A DNA stretch of 42,659 nucleotides, taken from the NCBI RefSeq assembly GCF_008245225.1, contig NZ_VTAW01000030.1, forward strand, positions 1 through 42,659. Direction: 5' to 3'. Positions 1 through 9,096 of this stretch are shown here, one piece after another; within the stretch, counting starts at the first letter, position 1; every line of letters begins with the position of its first letter. The notes under the pieces are model-generated. The model was not told the origin of the DNA, ran no database searches, and worked only from the letters and a program-made list of their open reading frames with translations. The DNA comes from Natrialba swarupiae (GTDB lineage Archaea; Halobacteriota; Halobacteria; Halobacteriales; Natrialbaceae). The translations under genes were made by a program, and so were the position numbers.

Positions 1-110
1 CCTCTCTACAAATTCCACTTGGCCAAACGGTTCTCCTCTCTCAATCGAGTGATTATCCGTCAGACCCAGCCGTAGACTACGGAACGTGTGGTTATACTTC
101 GGAAGTACTG

Positions 111-198
111 CTAGTGGCGTTCCAAACCTGAACTGATGGGTGGAACCGATGGCGGTCGTCTCGTTTCACCCATCAGTCGACGTTTGGAACGGTACTAG
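111..198. repeat. 88-bp palindromic element, family II copy 1
   Basis: Imperfect inverted repeat. The left arm CTAGT (111-115), CGTTCCAAAC (118-127) and ACTGATGGGTG (132-142) is mirrored by CACCCATCAGT (167-177), GTTTGGAACG (182-191) and ACTAG (194-198). A second element of exactly the same length, in opposite orientation, lies at 34478-34565. The right end coincides with the serA stop codon (TAG on the minus strand, 195-197). It may be a MITE, a 3'-end hairpin of serA, or both. The palindrome is seen directly; mobility is inferred. Confidence 0.75.
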
Positions 199-1781
199 TT
201 CTGCCCGTCGAGGGTGATGTAGTCGATGCCGATGATGCGATCGTCGTCGTTGAGTTCGTCCTTGGCCGCCTCGGGAACCTGGCTGTCGACGTTGTAGACG
301 GTCAGCGCCTCGCCGCCGTGGGCTTCGCGGGCGTTGAACATGCCGGCGATGTTGACGCCGTGTTTGCCCATCACGGAACCGATGAGTCCGATGACGCCGG
401 GTTCGTCCGTGTTGCGCGTGACGACCATCTTTCCGTGCGGGATGGCGTCGACGCGGTAGCCGTCGACGCGGACGATTCGCGGATCGACGCCCTCGAAGAG
501 CGTCCCGTCCACGGTGACGGAATCGTCGTCGTTGCTCACCGTCACCGAGATGAGACTCTGGAAGTCCTCGGCCTGGCGGGTCTTCGATTCGGTGACGTCG
601 ACGCCGCGGTCCTCCGCGATCTGGGGCGCGTTGACGGCGTTGACCTGCCACTCGAGGGGCTCGAAGACGCCTTTCAGCGCCGAGGCGGTGACGAACTCGA
701 CGTCCTCGTCGGCGATGTCGCCCTCGTAGGTGACCTCGATATCCTCGGTGCGACCCGAGAGCAACTGCGCGGCGACCTTGCCGGCGGTCTCGGCGATCTC
801 GATGTAGGGCTCGAGGCGTGGGAACGCGCTCTCGTCGATCGAGGGTGCGTTGAGCGCGTTCGCGACGGGTTCGCCGGCGATCGCGGCGACGACCTGCTCG
901 GCGGTCGAGGTCGCGACGTTCTCCTGGGCGGCCTCCGTCGAAGCGCCGAGGTGAGGGGTGACGATGATATCGTCGTGCTCGAGAAGCGGCGAATCCGTCG
1001 AAAGTGGTTCCTCGGCGAAGACGTCGAGGGCCGCACCGGCGATCGTACCGTCGGCGGCCTTCGCCGCGAGGGCGTCCTCGTCGATGATGCCGCCCCGGCC
1101 GACGTTGACGACGTAGCCGTCCTCGAGCAGGTCGAGTTCCTCCTCGCCGATCATGCCCTCGGTCTCGGGGGTCAGCGGCGTGTGGATGGTGAGGAAGTCG
1201 GCGGCCGAGAGACAGTCCTCTAGCTCGACGAGTTCGGCGCCGAGACGGTCGGCGCGTTCCTCGGAGATGTACGGGTCGAAGGCGACGATATCCATCCCGA
1301 GCGAGTCGAGTTTCTTCGCGACCTCCTGGCCGACGCGGCCGAGGCCGACGACGCCCAGGGTCTTGCCGTCGAGTTCCGCACCGAGGTAGTCGCTTTTGGC
1401 CCACTCGCCGTCAGTCAGTCGAACGTGTGCCTGCGGGATCGACCGCGCGGTCGCGAACGTCATCGCGACGGTGTGTTCGGCCGCGGCGCGGACGTTGCCC
1501 TCGGGGGCGTTGGCGACGATAACGCCGTTGTCCGTCGCCGCGTCGATGTCGATGTTGTCGACGCCGATCCCGGCGCGCCCGACGATGACGAGGTCCTCGG
1601 CCGCCTCGAGCACCTCCTCGGTAACCTCGGTTCCGGAGCGAACGATCAGTCCGCTCGCGTCCGATACCGCCTCGAGGAGATTCTCGCCCTCGAGTTCGTA
1701 GCCCGTTTCGACGTCGTGGCCGGCGTCTCTGAGTACGTCCAGACCCGCGTCCGCGATCGGGTCCGTGACCAGTACCTTCAT
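195..1781 (-). CDS. serA: D-3-phosphoglycerate dehydrogenase
   Basis: Oxidises 3-phosphoglycerate to 3-phosphohydroxypyruvate with NAD, the first step of serine synthesis, in the cytosol. The 528 residues have the long bacterial/archaeal architecture: substrate and NAD domains (about 1-300) with the Rossmann motif GLGRVG at 146-151, catalytic Arg in NVGRGG (229), Glu in FAEEPL (about 258) and His in TPHLG (277). An intervening regulatory domain follows, then a C-terminal ACT domain (about 455-528, starting near KMVVTRNTDEPG) that in relatives binds serine for feedback control. A TATA-like GGGTTTACCC lies about 30 nt upstream of the ATG. A serB-like phosphatase sits 5 kb away on the other strand. 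The stop codon lies inside the palindromic element at 111-198. Confidence 0.95.
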   Translation of the reverse strand: MKVLVTDPIADAGLDVLRDAGHDVETGYELEGENLLEAVSDASGLIVRSGTEVTEEVLEAAEDLVIVGRAGIGVDNIDIDAATDNGVIVANAPEGNVRAAAEHTVAMTFATARSIPQAHVRLTDGEWAKSDYLGAELDGKTLGVVGLGRVGQEVAKKLDSLGMDIVAFDPYISEERADRLGAELVELEDCLSAADFLTIHTPLTPETEGMIGEEELDLLEDGYVVNVGRGGIIDEDALAAKAADGTIAGAALDVFAEEPLSTDSPLLEHDDIIVTPHLGASTEAAQENVATSTAEQVVAAIAGEPVANALNAPSIDESAFPRLEPYIEIAETAGKVAAQLLSGRTEDIEVTYEGDIADEDVEFVTASALKGVFEPLEWQVNAVNAPQIAEDRGVDVTESKTRQAEDFQSLISVTVSNDDDSVTVDGTLFEGVDPRIVRVDGYRVDAIPHGKMVVTRNTDEPGVIGLIGSVMGKHGVNIAGMFNAREAHGGEALTVYNVDSQVPEAAKDELNDDDRIIGIDYITLDGQN

Positions 1782-1976
1782 GCGCGAGAGACTCGTGCGG
1801 AGCGGGTAAACCCTTCCGTTGTGCCCGGAACAGGAAAAATTTGCCTACAATGGTGCGAACACCGCGGACGCCGTCGCATACGCAGTTTCAGAATGGAGTT
1901 CCCTTTCTCGCTCGCGGGAGCGTCGAACACCCACGAGCCGTCGCCGGTTGTTCTGGGCACGGTATCACGGCCCGCA

Positions 1977-2873
1977 TTAGATCGTGATCAACGCCGCGCC
2001 GACGACGACCAGCGCCGCGCCCGCGACGACGCCTCGAGTCACCCGCTCTACGTCGCGCAACAGGACGGCGGCGAAGACGAGCGTAAACAGCGGGGCTGTC
2101 GCCACGAGCGGATCGACGATCGCGATCCGACCCTCCTCCAGGCCGAGTGCGGCCATGAGCGCGAGCATCGCGGCCGTCGTGAGCACGCCGCTGCCGACGA
2201 AGTACCGGTAGGACGCGGCCGGTTTCTCGAGGACGTCCCGACCGCCGACGGCGAGGACGTACGCACCGAGCGCGACCAGCCCGGCGGTCTCGTTGATCGT
2301 CACCGCCTCGAGTGCCGAGATCGGGGTCTCGAGCATCCCGTAGCGGCGGGCCACGTTCGCGACGGCGAAGGTGGCCGCCGCCGCGATCGGCCACAGCAGA
2401 TCTCGCGGCTGCCACCCACTGAGGTCGCCGCCCCGTGAGACGGTCAGAATCGAGAGGCCCGCGACGAGGACGACGATGCCTACACCGGTTATCGGTCCGA
2501 GCGGTTCATCGAGCACGGCGAGGGCGATCAGCGTCGCGAACAGCGGCCGAGTGCTCAGGATCGCGCTGTTGAGGCTCGCGCCCACCTTGTCGACCCCGAC
2601 GAAGATCGTGATCCGGCCGACGGCGGTGCCGACGACGCCTGCGAGCGCGAAGACGATCAGGACCTCGAGGGTGAGCCCCGCAAACGCCGACCGGCCGTAG
2701 AGCGCGACGACGGCGATCCAGTAGAGCGTCGAGTCGACGAGGACGACGACCATCGACGCCTGAACGGAGCCGCCGCCGGCGGCCATGCCACGTTTGTCGA
2801 ATATCGGCGTGAACCCCCACAGGATCGCCGGAATCAGTGCGAGCGCGAGCACCTCGAGGGTCGCGCCGGTCAT
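1977..2873 (-). CDS. EamA/DMT-family membrane transporter
   Basis: A 298-residue protein of about ten hydrophobic helices arranged as two EamA repeats (roughly 5-140 and 155-295), as in drug/metabolite transporters that export amino acids or other small metabolites. It begins with ALEVLALALIPAILWGFTPI-type helix-1 sequence followed by a cytosolic FDKRG turn, and the second half repeats the pattern. It follows serA in the same direction with a gap of about 195 nt, so co-transcription is not obvious. A serine or amino acid substrate would be a guess from position only. Family assignment is firm; substrate unknown. Confidence 0.85.
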   Translation of the reverse strand: MTGATLEVLALALIPAILWGFTPIFDKRGMAAGGGSVQASMVVVLVDSTLYWIAVVALYGRSAFAGLTLEVLIVFALAGVVGTAVGRITIFVGVDKVGASLNSAILSTRPLFATLIALAVLDEPLGPITGVGIVVLVAGLSILTVSRGGDLSGWQPRDLLWPIAAAATFAVANVARRYGMLETPISALEAVTINETAGLVALGAYVLAVGGRDVLEKPAASYRYFVGSGVLTTAAMLALMAALGLEEGRIAIVDPLVATAPLFTLVFAAVLLRDVERVTRGVVAGAALVVVGAALITI

Positions 2874-3113
2874 CGTCGCTCACTCGCGTTCGTTCCCGCT
2901 CCCATCGTCGATACTGGCGGCCGAACGGGGGTCAACGTTGGGGTATAGTACTGCACGTCATTGTACACCTGATCGGCAGACAGTTCCGCGATCAGTGTGT
3001 ACATCGGTGCAGTTGGTACGATAGCGGTACTTGGGACCGTCGGCTGCCGACCGGCTCACGGCCGTCGACCAGACAGTATTTGGTACTCGGTTAACTATGC
3101 GTTAGCGACGGTT

Positions 3114-4382
3114 ATGACGATATTTCTCTCCCGTGGGCCGGCACGAGACGACTCGAGCGTCGCGACGGCGATCGCGGACGCCGCTGACCCGGAGGCGTTC
3201 GTCGCCGGGCTGGGGTCGTTCGTCGCCACCGTCGAGTCCTGGGTGTGGCTGATGGTCGCGGCGTCGACGGAGACGCCGATCGCCGACGGTGATCTCGACC
3301 CCGTCGGCTCTAACTGGGTTCTCGTCGTCGTGATCCTGCTCTGTTCGATCTTGCTGGCGCGATTCGTTCAGTGGGCGAGCTACCGATATCTGGCGAACGT
3401 AGACGCGGAGACGACGCTCGGCCGCGCGGCGTTTTCCGAGGTCCACACGCCGTTTGCGATCACGATCGGGCTGCTCGGCGTCTATCTCAGCCTGCTCGTC
3501 CTGGATCTCCTCGATTCGACGCCGACCGTCGTGGCACTCATTTCGACCGCGCTGATCGTTCTATGGGCTCGTGCGTCGATCAGGATCGGCCGGCGCTGGA
3601 TCGACGTTCTCCAGGAAGGGGAGTACAGCTACGAGTTCGCGCCGATGTTCGGCAACCTCTGGACGGTGACGGTCGTCGTCGGCGCCGTGTTGCTTCTGGT
3701 TTCGGTCTGGAATCTGACGGTCACGCCGTTTCTCGCTTCGGCGGGAATCCTCGGAATCGTTCTCGGATTCGCTGCACAGGACGCGATCGGCAACCTGATC
3801 GGCGGTCTCGCGCTCTACGTCGACAACACGTACAAGATCGGCGACGTCATCCGGATCGAAGACGAGATGCGCGGGACGGTCACCGACGTCGGCATCCGGT
3901 CTACGACGGTGCTGACCGAGGACAACCTGCTCGTGACGGTCCCGAACGCGATGTTGAACTCGACACAGGTGGTCAACGAGAGTGCGCCACAGCGTCACAT
4001 GCGGCTTCGAATTCCGATTACGGCTGCCTACGGAACCGACTACGAGACGGTCGAACGACTCGTCCTCGAGGTCTGCGAGGAGTGTTCGTTGATTCGAGAG
4101 ACGCCGACACCGAGGCTCCTGTTCGTCGAGTTCGGCGACTCCGCGCTGGTGTTCGAACTCCGGGCGTACATCAACCACCCGCTGGTCGAACGGCGTGCGA
4201 TCGATCAGGTAAACAGAGGAGTGTACGACGCCTTCGACGAGGCGGGAATCACGATCCCGTTCCCACAGCGGGAGCTGAGTTTCCTCGAGGATGGCGACAC
4301 CGAGTACGGGTTCGAAGAGTCCGATCTGACGGTCGAGCGTTCGGCCGAGCGAGACGATCGAGACGTTCCCGACGAACGCTGA
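3114..4382 (+). CDS. MscS-family mechanosensitive channel
   Basis: Small-conductance mechanosensitive channel homologue that would release solutes on hypo-osmotic shock at the cytoplasmic membrane. The frame is open from a GTG at 2997, but the preferred start is the ATG at 3114 (422 residues), because the upstream codons read as non-coding. There are four to five membrane helices in the first 220 residues. The MscS pore helix and beta domain follow: IGNLIGGLALYVDN, then YKIGDVIRIED, GTVTDVGIRSTTV and VPNAMLNSTQVVN, the usual family signature. The acidic C-terminal tail is haloarchaeal. The gene converges with the histidine kinase at 4472. Confidence 0.9.
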   Translation: MTIFLSRGPARDDSSVATAIADAADPEAFVAGLGSFVATVESWVWLMVAASTETPIADGDLDPVGSNWVLVVVILLCSILLARFVQWASYRYLANVDAETTLGRAAFSEVHTPFAITIGLLGVYLSLLVLDLLDSTPTVVALISTALIVLWARASIRIGRRWIDVLQEGEYSYEFAPMFGNLWTVTVVVGAVLLLVSVWNLTVTPFLASAGILGIVLGFAAQDAIGNLIGGLALYVDNTYKIGDVIRIEDEMRGTVTDVGIRSTTVLTEDNLLVTVPNAMLNSTQVVNESAPQRHMRLRIPITAAYGTDYETVERLVLEVCEECSLIRETPTPRLLFVEFGDSALVFELRAYINHPLVERRAIDQVNRGVYDAFDEAGITIPFPQRELSFLEDGDTEYGFEESDLTVERSAERDDRDVPDER

Positions 4383-4471
4383 CAGCCGTTCGATCGACGT
4401 CGCCGGGCGTCTCTCGAAAACTGTCGTGGATCACGCTCGAGATGACCGTAAGATATCATCAGAACTGTCTC

Positions 4472-5950
4472 TCACGGATCGGCGTCTTCTTCCTCGAGAC
4501 CCCGCGGGAGAGAGACCGTGACACACCCCCCAGGTGAACGGGATTCGTACGTGAGTGACCCGCCGTAGTCGTCGACGATCAGCCCGGCCAACCAGAGACC
4601 GAGGCCGCTGCCGTGGTCGATCTGTGTCACCGGCTCCTCGTTGAAGATCCCGGTTCGCTCGGTTTCCGGGATACCGGGCCCGTCGTCGACGATATCGACT
4701 TCGACGCTCTCGTCCGTACTGCCGACGACGATCTCGACGACGGACTCTCTCCCGTTCGTGTGCACGATCGCGTTCTCGACGAGTTCGTAGAGAACCGTCC
4801 GGAGACGACAGTCAGCGATCGGTATCGGCGATTCCTCTTTCGGATCCACCACCGTAATCGTACTCGCGGGGTACTCCTTCCGGAGTTCGGTCGTGACGTC
4901 CGCAAGGAGACGTCGGAGATCGACCGGTCGCTGTGAGTGGTCGTCACCCAGGGTCGTCTCGGCGAGTTTCTTCGCAGTTTCGCTAGTTTCGATGAGCTTC
5001 TGTGTTGTCGAGACGATATCGGCCGCGTACGCCCCACGCCGGTCGTCCTCGAGTGACTTCTCGAGGGTTTCGGCGAACCCACCGATGACGTTGAGATCGT
5101 TCCGGAGGTTGTGACGGAGGACCCGGTGGAGGATCTTGAGGTGTTGTTCGCGCATCTTGAGGTCGGTGATGTCGCGCCCCTCGGGAATCAGTAGTTGGAT
5201 ATCGTTCTGGTGGTCCGTCACCGGACGAACGGAGAAGTCGATGACCGCCGTTCGTTCGGCACCGCGGATACGGACCTCCTCACGGAAGAACTCGCCACTC
5301 CGAGCGCACTCGACGGCTCGACGAGCGGTCTCGCGAGCGTCTTCGCTCGACTGAAACCAGAACGTCTCCCAGATCGGCTCTCCGACGACCTCTTCTCGGT
5401 CGACATCCGCAAACGAGAGCGCCGTTTCGTTCACCTCGATCAGCGTGCCGTCGAGTTCGAGTAGCCCAGTGAACTGGTGGGTGTTGTTGAACACCGCCTC
5501 GAAACGGTGTTCCCGGTACTTCTGTTCGGTGAGGTCGCGAAACAGTCCGGTGAACAGACGTTCCCCGTCGAAGCGGTGTTCGCGGAGGCTAATCAACACC
5601 GGCACCTCGTGACCGTCCTTGTGTAACGCCGGCAGTTCGATTCCGTCCCAGTCGATGTGTTTCTCGTCGGTCCGAAGGTACTTCTCCAGTCCCGCCTGGT
5701 GTGCGTCCCTGAGGCGTGGCGGAATGAGCGTCATCTTCGAGTGGCCGATGAGTTCGTCCGGACTGTAGCCGAGAATTTCCTCGATCGCCGGGTTCGCGAA
5801 CACGATCGTGCTCTCTGCGTCGATCGTCAGAAGCCCCTCGGAGGTGTTCGCGACCAACTGTCTGAAAAACTCGTTTTCGTCGAACGGGAGACCTGGCGAC
5901 TCGAGGGATCGATCGTCGTCGGCATCGGTCGACTCGCTCCCTCGACTCAT
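4472..5950 (-). CDS. Soluble PAS-PAS sensor histidine kinase
   Basis: A cytosolic sensor kinase with no membrane helix. The chosen ATG at 5950 gives 492 residues; an upstream in-frame start at 5983 adds 11 poorly coding residues. Two PAS domains occupy about 25-140 (FANPAIEEILGYSPDELIG) and 145-270. They are followed by a haloarchaeal HisKA helix with the phospho-acceptor in RVLRHNLRNDLNVIGG and an HATPase_c domain with N box ELVENAIVHT, G1 box DDGPGIPE and G2 box GSGLGLWLAGLIV. No receiver domain is fused and none lies next door, so the partner regulator is unknown. A TATA-like CATATATAGG lies about 35-40 nt upstream of the start. Confidence 0.92.
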   Translation of the reverse strand: MSRGSESTDADDDRSLESPGLPFDENEFFRQLVANTSEGLLTIDAESTIVFANPAIEEILGYSPDELIGHSKMTLIPPRLRDAHQAGLEKYLRTDEKHIDWDGIELPALHKDGHEVPVLISLREHRFDGERLFTGLFRDLTEQKYREHRFEAVFNNTHQFTGLLELDGTLIEVNETALSFADVDREEVVGEPIWETFWFQSSEDARETARRAVECARSGEFFREEVRIRGAERTAVIDFSVRPVTDHQNDIQLLIPEGRDITDLKMREQHLKILHRVLRHNLRNDLNVIGGFAETLEKSLEDDRRGAYAADIVSTTQKLIETSETAKKLAETTLGDDHSQRPVDLRRLLADVTTELRKEYPASTITVVDPKEESPIPIADCRLRTVLYELVENAIVHTNGRESVVEIVVGSTDESVEVDIVDDGPGIPETERTGIFNEEPVTQIDHGSGLGLWLAGLIVDDYGGSLTYESRSPGGCVTVSLPRGLEEEDADP

Positions 5951-6060
5951 TGTGGATAGTACGCGAACATACCCTCGGCTCACGACATATATAGGTGCCG
6001 ACTACACCTCTGCTGTCCAGGGTGTCTCGAGACGGCCGTTATCGTCTCCAGATGGTGAAT

Positions 6061-6077
6061 GCCGGAATATTTCCAGC
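6061..6077. promoter_or_regulatory. Near-perfect 17-bp palindrome upstream of the histidine kinase
   Basis: GCCGGAATATTTCCAGC is self-complementary except for one pair. It lies between the 3' end of the cyclase gene and the histidine-kinase promoter, about 110 nt before the kinase start. It could be a protein-binding site or part of a transcription end. The sequence is direct; the role is inference. Confidence 0.35.
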
Positions 6078-6135
6078 ATGGTGATTAACATTTGATACGA
6101 AACTGTCAGCCGGCGACCGGTCGACACTGATGGGT

Positions 6136-6792
6136 TCACTCGAGTTCGGCGACCGCTCTGACCGGGGCGCCGTCGGCGTCGGCGAGCGAAAGCGGGAACG
6201 CGTACAGGAGAAACCGCTCGGGGAGCCCCTCGAGGTTGGTCAGGTTCTCGACGATGGGGAGGCCGGCACCCAGTAGCTGTCGATGGACGGGAAACCCCTC
6301 GGGTTCGTCGTCGCCGGCGTTCGTAGTCGGGGTCGGATCGGGATTGAGCGTATCGGTGCCGACGCCGCAGTCGGCCTCGTGGAGAATCCGGCCGGCGTCC
6401 GGCGTCAAGTGGGGGTGATCCAGGTAGTTGTCGGTCGACCAGTGTTCGTCGTACCCCGTCCGTATCACGAGGATGTCGGCCGGGTCGGTGCCCGTTCCGA
6501 GGTCGTCGGGGAGTGCGTCCGGTCCGATCCGTTCGCGGGGCGAACACGGCGCGACGTCGACGAACCGCGCCTCGAGGACGAACTCGCCGACGTCCCGGTC
6601 CTCGAGGTCGTCGCCGTCGGGTTCAGTGTGACTCGGCGCGTCGACGTGCGTCCCGGTGTGGCTCCCGCAGTGAACGTCGAGGACGGCTGCGCCGTCGTCG
6701 GAGACCGTCGCCGCCTGTGAGATCGTCACCTCGGGATCGCCCGGATACGTTTGCATTCCCGTCTCGATCCGATGGGAGAGATCGCGGTACAC
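6136..6792 (-). CDS. Cyclase-family (kynurenine formamidase-like) metal hydrolase
   Basis: A member of the cyclase/kynurenine formamidase superfamily of small metal-dependent amidases and esterases. The fingerprint HTGTHVDAPSH is present about 45 residues in, providing metal-binding His and Asp residues. The frame is open to a TTG at 6819, but the GTG at 6792 gives VYRDLSHRIETGMQTYPGDP, the usual family N-terminus, and a protein of 218 residues. It is divergent from the serB-like gene at 6873. No tryptophan-catabolism neighbours are present, so the substrate cannot be stated. Family call is firm; the kynurenine activity is not claimed. Confidence 0.85.
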   Translation of the reverse strand: MYRDLSHRIETGMQTYPGDPEVTISQAATVSDDGAAVLDVHCGSHTGTHVDAPSHTEPDGDDLEDRDVGEFVLEARFVDVAPCSPRERIGPDALPDDLGTGTDPADILVIRTGYDEHWSTDNYLDHPHLTPDAGRILHEADCGVGTDTLNPDPTPTTNAGDDEPEGFPVHRQLLGAGLPIVENLTNLEGLPERFLLYAFPLSLADADGAPVRAVAELE

Positions 6793-6872
6793 GATCGATC
6801 GTTCGAAGGGGACTCCCAAGTAGCCTGCCGAAACCTGAACTGGTTTATTGGATCGACCACAAACGGGGAGCG

Positions 6873-7517
6873 ATGACAGTCGTCGCCTTCGACTTCGACG
6901 GGACGCTATCGGACTCCGAAATGACCGTGTTGCTCGGCGAGCGCATCGACGTCGCCGACGAGATGGCAGAGATCACCGAACGCGCGATGAACGACGAGAT
7001 CGGCTACGCCGAGAGCCTCCGCGAACGGGCGGCTCTGCTCGAGGGACTCTCCGAGGCCGACGCCCGTGGGGCGTTCGAGGAGGTCGAACTTCGACCGGGC
7101 GCGGCGGACCTGATCGGGGAACTGAACGACGCGGGCGTCACGACGGCCATCCTGACCGGCGGGTTCGAACGCGGCGTCGCGACCGCACTCGAGCGTGAGG
7201 GGGTCACCGTCGATCACATCGTCTCGAACCGCCTGCCGATGGCGGAGGGCGAACTGACCGGCGACGTCGAGGGTCCGCTGATCGAGGGGACGAAAGACGA
7301 CGCCCTCGAGGATCTGGCCGACGACGTCGGCACCGCCCTCGAGGCGACCGTCGCCGTCGGCGACGGCGCGAACGATCTCCCGATGTTGCAGGTCGCCGGA
7401 CTCGCGATCGGGTTCGACCCGAAGCCGGCAGTCGAACCACACTGTGACGTCGTCGTTACCTCGATGGCCGGTACCCGGGACATCTTGCTCGAGGAAACGA
7501 TCCTCGGGTCCGCCTGA
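6873..7517 (+). CDS. serB: HAD-family phosphoserine phosphatase
   Basis: Predicted to remove phosphate from 3-phosphoserine, the last step of serine synthesis, complementing serA at the left end. The 214 residues carry the HAD motifs in order: DFDGTLSDSE near the N-terminus (nucleophile and acid/base Asp), ILTGGFERG (motif II) and GDGANDLPML (motif IV Asp cluster), with a small helical cap of SerB type between. The ATG at 6873 is preceded by TGGTTTATTGG at about -30, so transcription is probably leaderless. The frame is open upstream, but that part is shadow of the opposite gene. Other small HAD phosphatases share these motifs, so the substrate is likely rather than certain. Confidence 0.85.
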   Translation: MTVVAFDFDGTLSDSEMTVLLGERIDVADEMAEITERAMNDEIGYAESLRERAALLEGLSEADARGAFEEVELRPGAADLIGELNDAGVTTAILTGGFERGVATALEREGVTVDHIVSNRLPMAEGELTGDVEGPLIEGTKDDALEDLADDVGTALEATVAVGDGANDLPMLQVAGLAIGFDPKPAVEPHCDVVVTSMAGTRDILLEETILGSA

Positions 7518-7735
7518 CCTGCGGACGAATCCGACCACATCGCGCCGAGGACGAAGTCGCCGCTCGGTATCCCCAGCCGGGCGTCTCGCGCGGATCGGCG
7601 TCGCGTTGGACCGGTGGGCGTCGAATCCGCTCGAGCGTCGTCCGGCGAAACCGTCGTCCCGAGACGACTGTCGTTTGAAATCATCGATTCCCACACCGCG
7701 GGAGTTATTTACTCGAGACCGAGTACCTGGTCACG

Positions 7736-8104
7736 ATGATGTGGCAAGACCTCGTGTTCATGATCGGCAGCAGCCTCTCGATCGTCTTTCTCGCGCCAAC
7801 GCTGCGCGACGCGACCGCACGCGTTCCCCTCGGGACGAGCCTTCCGTCGATGGGGATCGGATTCGTCTACGCGATGACGTTCGCCACGCTCGGGATGACC
7901 TTCTCCGCTGCTGGCTCGTTCGCAGCGGGCACGATGTGGGCGCTGATCGCTCTCGTTCGCTCGCCCGCGACCCCCACAGTAATCCGGAACACCGATCTCG
8001 AGTTGCTCGCATGTGACCTCCAAAACTGGCTGCACGGCGTCGGCTCGACGGGCGTCCGAACGGAGCAGTACGTCTTCGAGGCGGCCGTCGACGGAAACCA
8101 CTAA
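7736..8104 (+). CDS. Hypothetical haloarchaeal membrane protein
   Basis: 122 residues with two or three hydrophobic segments in the first 85 (DLVFMIGSSLSIVFLAPTL, then IGFVYAMTFATLGMTFSAAG and AAGTMWALIALV), followed by a soluble tail of about 40 residues. A TATA-like TTATTTAC lies about 30 nt before the ATG, consistent with a leaderless transcript. ATG ATG at the start makes the first residue ambiguous by one. No recognised domain. It ends convergent to the duplicated-domain protein at 8299. Confidence 0.75.
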   Translation: MMWQDLVFMIGSSLSIVFLAPTLRDATARVPLGTSLPSMGIGFVYAMTFATLGMTFSAAGSFAAGTMWALIALVRSPATPTVIRNTDLELLACDLQNWLHGVGSTGVRTEQYVFEAAVDGNH

Positions 8105-8298
8105 CGCAGGGATCGGACCGTGGCTCGCCGCCAGCGAATTCACGACCGACGTCTGGTGTGTTCGTCCGACGTCTCGTCGGGAGTGACTCGACGCCGAACG
8201 CGTGCGCCGTTGACCGATACCACAGAAAGGGTGTCTACGGCGGAGTCACGCGTTCGGTCACGTCGTTTCGCGACCGCTCACGTGGCGTCGGCCCGACC

Positions 8299-9021
8299 CT
8301 ACTCGAACGCCACGGTCGAGAGATCGGCCTCGAGCTCGTCGACGTGCTCGTTGAACGACCTGACGAACGCCTCGACGTCGTCGACGAGCCGCCGAAGCTC
8401 CGTCGCCGGCGGCGGGCCGTACTGCGAGAGGAGATAGACGCCGTCCGAGCCGCCGACGCGTAGGTAGGAGACGGCGTCGCCGTCCCACTTGAGCTCCCAG
8501 CGCGTGCCGTCGACCGTCGTCGCGTACGTGCCGTACTCGCCGTCGTAGCGGTGGAGTTCGCCCGCCATGGCGGTAGCGACCTCGCGGATTCGGTCGACGA
8601 TCCGATCCCGCTCGGCCGTCAGCTCGGCCGTCGAGGTGACGGCTGGAAAGTCGGTCGAGATGTCGTCGAACAGTCCTTCGAAGGATGCGACGTACTCGTC
8701 GTAGGCGGCCACGAACGCGTCGTAGTCGGCCATCGCCGTCTCGAGGTCGTCGGGGTCGGGTGGCTGTTTGCTCGAGACGACGTAGATCTCCGACCCCGAT
8801 TTCGGATCGAACCGGAGATACTGGACATCGCCTGCCTCGTACTTGAGCGTCCAGCTACCGGCGTCCGTCTCGAACGTCTCGCTCCCGTAATCGCCGCCCT
8901 GGAAGAGCGCGAGTTCTCGAGCGATTTCGCCGGCGTGAGTCCGGACGCGTGTCGCGAGTTCGTCCCGGCGTGTTGCGACGTCGCCAAGCCCGTTACCGTC
9001 GTCTCCGAGGTCGTCCGTCAT
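8299..9021 (-). CDS. Hypothetical protein with an internally duplicated domain
   Basis: 240 acidic residues with no signal peptide or membrane segment. The protein is a tandem pair of about 100-residue modules (roughly 20-120 and 135-238) with matching features: an N-terminal helix, a G-D/E-Y-G turn (GGDYGSETFETDAGSW versus GEYGTYATTVDGTRW), L-K-Y/W-..-G-D-V/A (LKYEAGDVQYLRF versus LKWDGDAVSYLRV), a Y-x-V/L-S strand, a proline-rich turn, then a long helix (DYDAFVAAYDEYV versus DVEAFVRSFNEHV). This looks like an alpha/beta fold related to no family I recognise. Function unknown. Confidence 0.75.
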   Translation of the reverse strand: MTDDLGDDGNGLGDVATRRDELATRVRTHAGEIARELALFQGGDYGSETFETDAGSWTLKYEAGDVQYLRFDPKSGSEIYVVSSKQPPDPDDLETAMADYDAFVAAYDEYVASFEGLFDDISTDFPAVTSTAELTAERDRIVDRIREVATAMAGELHRYDGEYGTYATTVDGTRWELKWDGDAVSYLRVGGSDGVYLLSQYGPPPATELRRLVDDVEAFVRSFNEHVDELEADLSTVAFE

Positions 9022-9096
9022 CGTCGTCTCCGAGGGGACAGGGGCGGGTAACGGTTGCGTTGTCGTGGTGAGAAGCGTTCGGGAGCGCGATACCGA

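Noticed and set aside
6121-6138. ACTGATGGGTTCA resembling the family II arm, next to the cyclase stop
   Set aside because: No inverted partner arm within 100 bp; half an element at best.
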